64,000 nucleotides of DNA from the NCBI RefSeq assembly GCF_014196455.1, contig NZ_JACIDS010000003.1:434001-498000 (forward strand), given 5' to 3'. Source of the DNA: Kaistia hirudinis. Lineage in GTDB: Bacteria > Pseudomonadota > Alphaproteobacteria > Rhizobiales > Kaistiaceae. The notes beneath the pieces were generated by a model. It saw only the letters and a list, made by a program, of their open reading frames with translations. It did no database searches and was not told where the DNA came from. This document shows positions 43,821 to 51,655 of this stretch, in pieces. The number at the start of each line of letters is the position of its first letter. The stretch's first letter is position 1. Position numbers and translations under genes: made by a program.

Positions 43821-46094
43821 TCAGGCTCCGTCTGTATCCGGGGATGTGGGGAAGGGCAGGGGATCGAGAAACCGTTTGAGGACGTTCTCGGTTATGCGGG
43901 AGACGTTGTTGTCGTAGCCATTGTGCGAGAGCGACCCGCACCACGCGATCGATGACGTCGCGAAGAGCGCACCGCCGGCCGCGGTTTCGCCAAAGGCGAG
44001 ATCGGCGCGGACGCGATCGTTCTGGTCGCCGCCGAGATTGGGCGGCACGGGCCCGAACTCCTCGTTGACCAGCAGCATGAAGCCGGAATGGCCCTCGGAG
44101 CTTGCCAGGCGCAGCATGTTGGTCGGGGAGCCGAGATCCGTCGTGATGCAGTCGAGCTCGATGCCGGCGGCGCCGCCGCCCACGAGGCCGAAATTGCCGA
44201 TGATCTGGTCCGGCACGCCCTCGAAGATGAAGCGCGCGCGCGGATTGTCCGCATCGAGCGCCCGCTGGTAGTAGGACGAGAAATCGAAGCCCTGGGCGAT
44301 GAAGCCGACGCCGGCCATGACGTTCGGCGCGCGGCCGAGACGGCGCCAGAGCCCGCCATATTCGCCGGTGAACGAGTGGTAGTACTCGCCCGGCTCCGCG
44401 ATCCACGGCCGGATGCCGTCCTCGGCCCGGCGCAGCTCCATGGCGCCCGGCCAGTGATCGGAGAAGCCGACGCGCCAGTACCAGCCATTACCGCCGAGAT
44501 ACATGAGGCGACCGCCACGGTCGATCCACGCCTTCATCGCGTCCCACATCGCGGTCGAGTGATATTCGGGATGCGTGCCGGTCATGATGACGTCATACGG
44601 CTCGATCAGCGCGAGGCCGTCCCGATGCAGGTCCTCATCGGTGATGACGTCGTAGTCGAAGCCCTTCTCCTCGAGCCAGTCGAAGAGATGGGTGTCGGCA
44701 TTGTACTGGTAGACGGCCGAACCATGGCCGCCGAGCCAGGAATGATACTGCGCCTTGAAATTGAGCACCGGCCGCAGCCGCGAGGAATAGGCAACGCCCG
44801 AGCCGTCGGCATGGGTGTCATAGAGCGAGCCGCCGAGCTCGGGATGCTCGTACATCCAAAGGTCCGAATGGCCGAAATGGACCATGCGGTTCATGAGGAT
44901 CTCGACGCCGCGCGCGGTGATGTGCTCGGCATGATTCGCGTAGGCGATATAGGAGCAGGTCGGGGCCAGGAAGCAGAGCTTCGGCCGCGTGCCGCGCTTG
45001 GCCGCGTCGCGCGGCGGCGTCACGAAGAAGGAGATATAGTCCTCGCGCGTCGCATCGACATCGCTCGGGCCGCAGGAGACGTGCAGGGCATAGGGGCCTG
45101 AGGGAAGGTCGTCCGGCAGCGTCACGGCCACCGAGGTTTCCCAGGCGGCATCATAGAGATCGTCGGAATGGAAATGGATGGCGCCGTAATGCTCCGGCTT
45201 GCGGGTCCAGGCATGGTCCTCGCCGGTCCAGTTCCAACCCTTCATGCCGCGCGTCGGCAGGTTGCCGAGCTTGCCGTGGAAGCAGTAGGGGCCGGTATCC
45301 ACGGTCTCCGCCGTGTCGATCTTGCGCGAGAAATTCCAGTGCGCGATCAGCGAGCGCCCAAGCTCGATGTCGCGCGGCGTGCGCATCAGACGGTCCTGCA
45401 AGCTCGCCGGATGAAGGCCGCTGAGGAGGATCGGGCTGTCGAGCTTGCCGTCGAAGTGCCGTCCGACGGTTCCGTCCGCGAGTCGCGTGCCGGCCAGCAT
45501 GAGGCCCGAAGCCGCATGGGCCGGCGAGAGGGCAAAGTCCGCCGCGACGCGATCGTCGCTCATCGCATAGGGGATGATGGGCGCCTGATCGATGCGAACC
45601 GTGCCGCGCGCGGGGTCGATCGCGACGGCGAGCGCGTACCATTGCCGCTCGACCATCGCCTTCGGGGCGACGGCCTGCGTGACCCCCTCGGGACCGCCGA
45701 GCGTGACGGTCACATAGCCGCCGGCCTTCAGTCCGATATGGACGCCCGTCCCGCTTTTGTCGTCCCACTGGGCGAGGATCGTCTGGTCGTCGCGGCGCAG
45801 CAGCGTCGGCCAGATCATCGTGTAGAAGGTGAAAGCGGCGTCGAGGGGCGGAAAATTCTCGACGCTCATATAGCTGCCGGCGTCGATGGACTGCGCGAAG
45901 CCGGGATGGGAGCCGTCGGCGTTGCTGGGAATATGCCGGAACTTCAGCCCCGGCCCCTGCGGATTGGCGTCGCCGTGAATGACGCGCACGAGCCGCGCTT
46001 CGAAGCGGTCATTCTCCTCCAGTGACACCTTGAAAGCGATCGTCTCGCCGGGCTCGGCGGAATAGCGGTCGGGATAACCCGTGATCTTGAGCAT
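43821..46094 (-). CDS. N,N-dimethylformamidase large-subunit homologue
   Basis: 757 residues. The N-terminal part (about 1-370) contains a jelly-roll lectin-like segment; the C-terminal part (370-745) is the dimethylformamidase catalytic domain. From published work on the Paracoccus enzyme I recall a mononuclear iron held by two Tyr and Glu521, with His519, Asn547 and Glu657 important. Here H508, E510 (THPEY), N536 (GGNGWYW) and E646 (GIELDC) sit at a constant offset of 11, and candidate Tyr ligands are Y385 and Y425 or Y436. The active site therefore appears intact. It is encoded between the small-subunit gene and an SDR gene, with sugar kinase genes upstream, so the natural amide is probably not dimethylformamide. 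Confidence 0.85.
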   Translation of the reverse strand: MLKITGYPDRYSAEPGETIAFKVSLEENDRFEARLVRVIHGDANPQGPGLKFRHIPSNADGSHPGFAQSIDAGSYMSVENFPPLDAAFTFYTMIWPTLLRRDDQTILAQWDDKSGTGVHIGLKAGGYVTVTLGGPEGVTQAVAPKAMVERQWYALAVAIDPARGTVRIDQAPIIPYAMSDDRVAADFALSPAHAASGLMLAGTRLADGTVGRHFDGKLDSPILLSGLHPASLQDRLMRTPRDIELGRSLIAHWNFSRKIDTAETVDTGPYCFHGKLGNLPTRGMKGWNWTGEDHAWTRKPEHYGAIHFHSDDLYDAAWETSVAVTLPDDLPSGPYALHVSCGPSDVDATREDYISFFVTPPRDAAKRGTRPKLCFLAPTCSYIAYANHAEHITARGVEILMNRMVHFGHSDLWMYEHPELGGSLYDTHADGSGVAYSSRLRPVLNFKAQYHSWLGGHGSAVYQYNADTHLFDWLEEKGFDYDVITDEDLHRDGLALIEPYDVIMTGTHPEYHSTAMWDAMKAWIDRGGRLMYLGGNGWYWRVGFSDHWPGAMELRRAEDGIRPWIAEPGEYYHSFTGEYGGLWRRLGRAPNVMAGVGFIAQGFDFSSYYQRALDADNPRARFIFEGVPDQIIGNFGLVGGGAAGIELDCITTDLGSPTNMLRLASSEGHSGFMLLVNEEFGPVPPNLGGDQNDRVRADLAFGETAAGGALFATSSIAWCGSLSHNGYDNNVSRITENVLKRFLDPLPFPTSPDTDGA

Positions 46095-46116
46095 GCCTCG
46101 TCCCTCGCGCAGCCGG

Positions 46117-46449
46117 TCAAGCCGGCTTTTCTTCGTAGTTCAAGGCGATGGTCTCGCCGGTGATCTGGTGCCAACGCCGGCGGAAGAGTTCCCATTCCGC
46201 AGCTTCCCGGCTCGGTAACACCAGATCGTCCTCGATGACGATGGGTTCGTCGCGGAGCGGCGGCATGCGGCCGATCACATAATCCTGGAATTCCTTGCGC
46301 GCGATCAGGATGTACTGGTCGCCGCCGCGATAGAGCCGCATGACGTTCAGGACACGCTGCAGGCCGGGAGACCGGTGATGCGTGATCGGAGCTTCGCGGA
46401 ATTCCTCGATATACTGTCGGTCAGCCTCGGCGGTAATCTTGTAGACCAT
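46117..46449 (-). CDS. N,N-dimethylformamidase small-subunit homologue
   Basis: 110 residues, a small helical protein with RRRWHQITGE and EFQDYVIGRMPPL. Its size and position directly before the large-subunit gene match the small (alpha) subunit of N,N-dimethylformamidase. ATG at 46449 follows AAAGGA; the longer open frame overlaps the phosphatase gene and is a shadow. It presumably forms an alpha-beta complex with the 757-residue protein. Identity depends mostly on context because small-subunit conservation is low. Confidence 0.72.
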   Translation of the reverse strand: MVYKITAEADRQYIEEFREAPITHHRSPGLQRVLNVMRLYRGGDQYILIARKEFQDYVIGRMPPLRDEPIVIEDDLVLPSREAAEWELFRRRWHQITGETIALNYEEKPA

Positions 46450-46460
46450 TGCCAGTCCTT

Positions 46461-47120
46461 TCACCTCGCCCCGAGGGGCAGAGGCCGCAGAATGAGTTCG
46501 GGCAGATCGAGCAGGCGGTGGATCGTCGTCTCGGCCGGCTCCAGATGACCGTCGCCATGGGGCGCAATGCCGAAGACCCGCATGCCCGCCGCGCGGGCCG
46601 AGGTTGCGCCGGCGACGCTGTCCTCGATCGCGGCCATCTCGTCCGGCGAGAAGCCGAGGCGCTGCGCTGCGGCGAGATACGGCTCCGGCTCGGGCTTGCC
46701 CGCAACGACGTCGTCGAGGCTGATCGAGAAATCGATCCGGTCCAGAATGGCGAGCGCGCGCAGATTGGCGTCGACCACGCTTCTGTTCGAATTGGAGACG
46801 CAGACCTGCCGGACACCGGCGTCGGCGAGTGTCTCTATCACCTCGATCGCGCCGGGCAGCGGCTGCAGTTCTCCCGCCCGCTCGATGTAGCGCTCCACGA
46901 TGGCGTCGAGCCATGCGGCTTCTTCGAGGCCTTCGGGAAGCCTTGATTTCAGGGCTTTCCAGACGTCGGGCATGTGGACGCCGCGGAAATGGTTCTGCGG
47001 GAGATCCGAGAGATCGGCGCCGTGAAGCTCACAGACCTCCACGAGAACCGCCTCATGCAGCGGTTCGCTGTCGATCAGTGTCCCGTCGATATCCCAGGCG
47101 ACGGCGCGGATCGCCTTCAT
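46461..47120 (-). CDS. HAD-superfamily phosphatase/phosphoglucomutase-like hydrolase
   Basis: 219 residues. HAD motif I is D10-I-D12 in WDIDGT, motif II is in CVSNSN, motif III is the lysine of GKPEPEPYL and motif IV is IEDSVAG. A helical cap lies between motif I and II, as in the beta-phosphoglucomutase/sugar-phosphatase group. It may remove or move a phosphate on a sugar made by the kinase encoded just before it; the two genes overlap by four bases (ATGA). Confidence 0.9.
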   Translation of the reverse strand: MKAIRAVAWDIDGTLIDSEPLHEAVLVEVCELHGADLSDLPQNHFRGVHMPDVWKALKSRLPEGLEEAAWLDAIVERYIERAGELQPLPGAIEVIETLADAGVRQVCVSNSNRSVVDANLRALAILDRIDFSISLDDVVAGKPEPEPYLAAAQRLGFSPDEMAAIEDSVAGATSARAAGMRVFGIAPHGDGHLEPAETTIHRLLDLPELILRPLPLGAR

Positions 47121-48610
47121 GACGAGGCGCTCGCGAAATTGTCGCTGTAGAGCTTGCGGAAGCGGGCATAGCCGGCGCGATAGAGCTCGCGCTGCTCCGC
47201 CCGCGGCTCGACGACAGGGCCGCGTTGGACGAAGGCGGCGACGCCGTCCCACTCGGCTGTGGCGCCGGTCCCGATCGCCGCAGTCCAGGCCGCCCCGAGG
47301 CAGGAGCCGGGATGGCCGGTCAGCGTCTGCAGCGGCGCCTGAATCACGTCGGCCACGATCTGCATCCAAAGCCGGCTGTTGGAGCCGCCGTCGGAGACGA
47401 GATAGCGCTCCGGCTGGTGGCCCATGTCGCGCATGACCTCAATGTGGTGCGCGACGGCATAGGCATAGCCCTCGAGCAGCGCGCGCCAGAAATGCGCCAG
47501 GCCATGCGACAGCGAGATGCCGTGGAAGATGCCCCGCGCGAGCGGATCGTGGATCGGGGTCTTCTCGCCGAGGAAATAGGGGAGGGCGAGGAGCCCGTCG
47601 GCGCCCGGCGGTGTCTCTTCCGCGAGCAGATCGAGATAGGCGTGCGGGCTCATGCCCTTCTCGGCCGCGATGGCGGCTTCCGCTCCGGCGAAGGTGCGCA
47701 CGAACCAGTTGAGGCCCGAGCCGCCCGTCGCCATGCAGCCATTGGGAACCCAAAGGCCCGGGACCAGGTGATGGTCCAGATACATGCGCGAATCCGGCGC
47801 GACCTTGTCGGTTGCGACGAGGACGTCGACGGAGCCGCCGAATTTCAGCAGCACGTCGCCTTCGGCGGCGAGACCGGCGCCGAGTGCCGAGGCGATGAGG
47901 TCCGCCGCACCGCCGACGACCGGCGTGCCCTCGACGAGACCGGTCGCCGCCGCAGCCTCGGCCGTGACAGCTCCGAGGATCGCGTGCGAAACCGAACGCG
48001 GGGGCAGCGCGTCCAGCGGGATATGAGCGAGCGCGACCAGGTCCGGACTGATCTCCATCTTGCCGAGATCGACGAAGCCGGCTTCCAGCGCCCAGTTCTG
48101 CTCGACGGCACGGCGCCCGGTCAGGCGCCAGTTGATGTAATCATAGGAGCCGAAGACCGTCGCGATGCGCGCGAAGTTCTCCGGCTCGTTGCGCTCGATC
48201 CATCTGAGCTTCGCGGTCACGAGCTGCTGGTTGATGCCGTTGCCGGCCGTGCGCAGGAACCAGTCGGGATCGACCTCGCTCTTGAGCAACTCGACCTCGG
48301 CGGAACAGCGCCCGTCGCTTTGCTGGATCGACGGGCGGATCAGCTCCCCGTCGCTGTCGAGCAGCACCACGGCCGGAAGCATGCCGGTGACGCCGATGCC
48401 CTCGATCGCGCCGAGGTCGACGCCGCGTTCAGCGAAAGCCGCGACGATCGCGCGGACGTTCTCCCACCATTCCCGTGGGTCCTCTTCCGCCCATCCAACC
48501 CGTGGCGCGGAGAAGGTCACCGGCCTCGATATGATACCCACCACCTCATTTGGCAGCTTGATCAGGATGCCGATCGTCGAGGTCGTGCCGATGTCGAGGC
48601 CGAGAAACAT
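47117..48610 (-). CDS. FGGY family carbohydrate kinase
   Basis: 497 residues in the two-domain FGGY fold. The N-terminal ATP/metal site reads GLDIGTTST, followed by GVTGMLPAVVLLD and the second-domain glycine loops GGAADLIASALG and VSDGGSNSRLWMQI. The family phosphorylates pentuloses, polyols and related sugars; xylulokinase-type enzymes are the nearest named group. It follows a BtpA gene by 16 bases. The product, a sugar phosphate, is the likely inducer for the DeoR regulator (inference). Confidence 0.91.
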   Translation of the reverse strand: MFLGLDIGTTSTIGILIKLPNEVVGIISRPVTFSAPRVGWAEEDPREWWENVRAIVAAFAERGVDLGAIEGIGVTGMLPAVVLLDSDGELIRPSIQQSDGRCSAEVELLKSEVDPDWFLRTAGNGINQQLVTAKLRWIERNEPENFARIATVFGSYDYINWRLTGRRAVEQNWALEAGFVDLGKMEISPDLVALAHIPLDALPPRSVSHAILGAVTAEAAAATGLVEGTPVVGGAADLIASALGAGLAAEGDVLLKFGGSVDVLVATDKVAPDSRMYLDHHLVPGLWVPNGCMATGGSGLNWFVRTFAGAEAAIAAEKGMSPHAYLDLLAEETPPGADGLLALPYFLGEKTPIHDPLARGIFHGISLSHGLAHFWRALLEGYAYAVAHHIEVMRDMGHQPERYLVSDGGSNSRLWMQIVADVIQAPLQTLTGHPGSCLGAAWTAAIGTGATAEWDGVAAFVQRGPVVEPRAEQRELYRAGYARFRKLYSDNFASASS

Positions 48611-48626
48611 GTCTTTTCCCCGCCCT

Positions 48627-49427
48627 TCAGCGCAGACCGTTCACCTTGTCCATGAAACGCTTCACGCGCGCGGGATCCACGGCGTTCCAGGTGATGCCGT
48701 CATGCTTGAAATGGGTCCCGATGATGCAGCCGGAGGCGAGGCTCATGACCTCGGTGACGTTGTCGATATTGACGCCGGTATTGGCGAAGACCGGGACATC
48801 GCGGATCGTCTCGCACACGGCCTTGAGCGCCGAGGACTCGGCCGGCTCGCCGGTCAGCGGGCCCGAGACGAGGATTGCGTCGGCCAGCGAGGAGAAGACG
48901 GCGCTCTTGGCGCGGAGCGCGATTGGACGCTGATCGAGCGAATGGGCGAATTCGGCATTGATGTTGAAGAGCAGCTTCAGATCCGGCCGGCCGAGATTGC
49001 GCCGCAGTTGCAGCGCCTTGGCGGCGTTCGGCTCCCAGACGCCCATGTCGGAGGCGAAAAGGCCGGTGAAGATCTCGCGCACGAAGCTCGCACCGCTTGC
49101 GGCCGCGATCGAGACGGAGGCTTCCGGATCCCAGAGATAATTAACGCCGAACGGCACCTTCAGCATCGGGCGGATGGCCGAAACGACGGCCGTCATCGCC
49201 GCAACGCCGGACTTGGGCGCGTCGAAGACATAGGGGCGGTCATTTTCGTTGCCGAACATGATCGCATCGACACCGCCGGCCTGCAGCGCTTCGACGTCCT
49301 TGGCAACGCCCTCGATCAGCTTCTCCATGCCGCCATCCGCGTCATAGAGCGGAGTTCCCGGCAGGGCGCCGATATGGGCCATCGCGATGACGGCCTTCTT
49401 CTTGTTGCCGAAAAACTCGAAAATCAT
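48627..49427 (-). CDS. BtpA/SgcQ family TIM-barrel protein
   Basis: 266 residues with the BtpA family layout: MAHIGALPGTPLYD near residue 16, GGVDAIMFGNENDRPY, then PFGVNYLWDP and VFANTGVNIDNVTEV. BtpA was first linked to photosystem I assembly in cyanobacteria, and its E. coli relative SgcQ sits in a sugar operon with a DeoR regulator and an Rpe homologue. The biochemical activity is unknown. Here it is the first gene of the operon, directly behind decamer repeats. Confidence 0.9.
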   Translation of the reverse strand: MIFEFFGNKKKAVIAMAHIGALPGTPLYDADGGMEKLIEGVAKDVEALQAGGVDAIMFGNENDRPYVFDAPKSGVAAMTAVVSAIRPMLKVPFGVNYLWDPEASVSIAAASGASFVREIFTGLFASDMGVWEPNAAKALQLRRNLGRPDLKLLFNINAEFAHSLDQRPIALRAKSAVFSSLADAILVSGPLTGEPAESSALKAVCETIRDVPVFANTGVNIDNVTEVMSLASGCIIGTHFKHDGITWNAVDPARVKRFMDKVNGLR

Positions 49428-49463
49428 GCTGGCTCTCCACGTGGTCGACGGATCGTAGAATCA

Positions 49464-49494
49464 GAATAAAACATTTTCAAACATATTTCGAACA
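49464..49494. promoter_or_regulatory. phased repeats upstream of btpA operon (candidate DeoR operator)
   Basis: On the - strand three units follow at 11 and 10 base steps: TGTTCGAAATA from 49494, TGTTTGAAAA from 49483 and TGTTTTATTC from 49473. They lie 37-67 bases before the start at 49427. This is the clearest copy of the repeated motif. Confidence 0.6.
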
Positions 49495-49501
49495 GAAATT
49501 A

Positions 49502-50164
49502 TCAACCCCGGAGCGCGGCGATATTCTCCGCATAGGTGCCGGCGCCCTGGAACACCGCCGAACCGGCCACGAGCATGTCGGCGCCCGCTTCGACAAGGGC
49601 GGCCGCATTGTCGGGTTTGACGCCGCCATCGACGCAGATGAGGTATTGGCGCGCCCCGCGTCGTTCCCGCAGCGCTGCGACCTTGTCCAGGCTGCTGGCA
49701 ATGAAGCTCTGGCCGCCGAAGCCGGGATTGACGCTCATGACCAGCACCTGATCCACGATGTCCGTGACGGCCTCGAGCGCGGCGACGGGCGTGCCGGGAT
49801 TGATCGCCACGCCGGCTTTGAGCCCGGCATCGTGGATCTGCCCGATGATTCGGTGGAGGTGAATGGTTCCCTCGACATGGATCGTGATGCGATCCGCGCC
49901 GGCCGCCACGATCGAGGGGATCATGGCTGCGGGATCGAGGACCATGAGATGTAGGTCGAATACAGCCGCGCTGTGCGGGCGGAGCTTGCGGACGACGTCG
50001 GCACCGAAGCTGATGTTGGGAACGAAGACGCCGTCCATGACATCAAGATGGAGCCACTCAGCACCCGCATCGTGAACGGCGCGAACCTCTCTCGCGAGAT
50101 GGGCATAGTCGGCCGTCAGGATGGAGGGCGCGATGATGGGTCGGTGACTGGCCAGGGGAGACAC
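49502..50164 (-). CDS. ribulose-phosphate 3-epimerase
   Basis: 220 residues with all family motifs: APSILTADYAHLARE, HLDVMDGVFVPNISFG, the metal-binding histidines, VNPGFGGQSFI and ICVDGGVKPDNAA. It interconverts pentulose 5-phosphates (ribulose/xylulose). The first usable start is GTG 50164, since an in-frame stop lies just before it; the ribosome site is weak. Being beside a BtpA and FGGY operon and behind the same decamer repeats, it is likely a catabolic paralogue and not the housekeeping Calvin/pentose-phosphate copy. Confidence 0.92.
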   Translation of the reverse strand: MSPLASHRPIIAPSILTADYAHLAREVRAVHDAGAEWLHLDVMDGVFVPNISFGADVVRKLRPHSAAVFDLHLMVLDPAAMIPSIVAAGADRITIHVEGTIHLHRIIGQIHDAGLKAGVAINPGTPVAALEAVTDIVDQVLVMSVNPGFGGQSFIASSLDKVAALRERRGARQYLICVDGGVKPDNAAALVEAGADMLVAGSAVFQGAGTYAENIAALRG

Positions 50165-50308
50165 GGGATGAACTCACGAAATCAGCGGAACGATCGGCTC
50201 CCCTTGTCGCGCTCCCGAGAATGGAGCGTCAGCCGGGGTGCCATCGACCAATTGCCCCGCCAGCATGCCTCGGCGACAGCGTCTTGTCAGGCCCAAAACG
50301 TGTGCTTT

Positions 50309-50338
50309 TGATCAATAATGTTCTTTTTTGTTATGAGG
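50309..50338. promoter_or_regulatory. phased decamer repeats upstream of rpe (candidate DeoR operator)
   Basis: On the + strand three decamers are contiguous: TGATCAATAA at 50309, TGTTCTTTTT at 50319 and TGTTATGAGG at 50329. They lie in the 177-base gap 145 bases before the epimerase start and next to the end of the preceding gene. Confidence 0.45.
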
Positions 50339-50341
50339 GCG

Positions 50342-51652
50342 CTATCCGAACGATGTCGGGAGCACGCAGATCACCCGCTGCTGCTCGTCGAGACCCCAGA
50401 TCAACTGATGCCGGTCGATGTTCGTGCAGGGATGCGAAAGCCCGAATTCGATGACATCCCCGATTGCGGGGGCCGGTCCGTCACCCGTGACGCGGACGAA
50501 GGCGTGCTGGTCGTTGAACTTCTCGATGAGGAGATGATCGCCGGCGCCGAGCTCCTGGCCGTCGCGCCAGATCCGCAGCGGCATGGGAACGCCCTGGTCA
50601 CTCGCCGCATCCCGCATGCCGAGGCCGCAGATGATGAGGCCGGGTTCGGGCGTCGAAAGGACCTCGGCCCAGAGCCGCAAGGCGGGCGCGATACGCCCGG
50701 CGAGGCCGATGCCCCGCGCTTCCATCGCGGCGAGTCCGCGCTTGTAGACGCCATGGTCGGAGAAGAACAGCGCGCCGCTGCGCAGGATGAGGCGCGTTCG
50801 CCCATCGGCCGCCGCGGCCGGGCCTAGATTTGCCAGCACGCGGTCGAACCACAGCGACCCGCCCGCCGTCAGGATCAGCGGCGCCGCCGGGCCAACGCGA
50901 TCGCGCATGGCGGCGTGCAGCGCCGCCATGCGGAGCATCAGCGCATCGACGCGGTCCCGGCTTTCCTTGGCATCGGCGACGACGACGGCGCCTTCATAGC
51001 CGGCGACGCCGGAGAGGCGCAGGCCGCTATCGGGGGGGAGGGCGAGAATGCGCTCCATGAGATCCAGCGCAGACTGGTCGTCCCGGACGCCGGCGCGCCC
51101 GCCTCCGAGCTCGATGATCAGCCCCAGCGGCGGCATGCCCTTGCCCCGTGTACTCTCGGCCTGCCAGGCAGCGGCGAGCGCATCGACGCCCTCCACCGAA
51201 TCCACGAAGACGTGCACCTCGGCCAATGGATGGTGCCACAGCAGCGCGGCGAGACGGCTCGCGCCGCCGCGTCCGCCAACCTGATTGGCGAGGATGAGGC
51301 GGCTCAGCCCGCCCTCCAGCATGACGGAAGCCTGCCGCGCATCCGCGACGGTCGCGCCCCAGGCGCCTGCCTCTTCCAGGCGGCGCGCGATGGCCACCGA
51401 CATCGGCGTCTTGGCATGCGGCGCGATCAGCGCGCCTTCGGTGGCGAGATAGCGCATCACCGCTTCGATATTGAGATCGAAGGTCGTGAGATCGAGCGAA
51501 AGCAGCGGCAGCGCCATCTGCCCGTCCTGCGGCCGCCAGCCGCGCCCCGCGATCTGGGCGATCGGCAAGGGCGCATAGCCGGTCGGAAAGCCGCGCCAGC
51601 GATCATCGATCCAGCCCGTCCAGTCATCGGCGAGGGTGACGTTCGTCGTCAT
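50342..51652 (-). CDS. DSD1-type PLP enzyme (D-serine dehydratase / D-threonine aldolase-like)
   Basis: 436 residues. The PLP lysine is K81 in APHAKTPMS; the barrel continues with GVAGYEGAV and the C-terminal FGLSHPCTNIDRHQLI, where His and Cys form the presumed metal site. A 45-residue N-terminal extension (WIDDRWRGFP) is a feature of one sub-branch of these proteins. It is clearly diverged from the shorter homologue at 19588. It begins three bases after the stop of the amidohydrolase gene, and the pair likely works on a D-amino acid or amino-sugar product. Confidence 0.87.
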   Translation of the reverse strand: MTTNVTLADDWTGWIDDRWRGFPTGYAPLPIAQIAGRGWRPQDGQMALPLLSLDLTTFDLNIEAVMRYLATEGALIAPHAKTPMSVAIARRLEEAGAWGATVADARQASVMLEGGLSRLILANQVGGRGGASRLAALLWHHPLAEVHVFVDSVEGVDALAAAWQAESTRGKGMPPLGLIIELGGGRAGVRDDQSALDLMERILALPPDSGLRLSGVAGYEGAVVVADAKESRDRVDALMLRMAALHAAMRDRVGPAAPLILTAGGSLWFDRVLANLGPAAAADGRTRLILRSGALFFSDHGVYKRGLAAMEARGIGLAGRIAPALRLWAEVLSTPEPGLIICGLGMRDAASDQGVPMPLRIWRDGQELGAGDHLLIEKFNDQHAFVRVTGDGPAPAIGDVIEFGLSHPCTNIDRHQLIWGLDEQQRVICVLPTSFG

Positions 51653-51655
51653 CTT

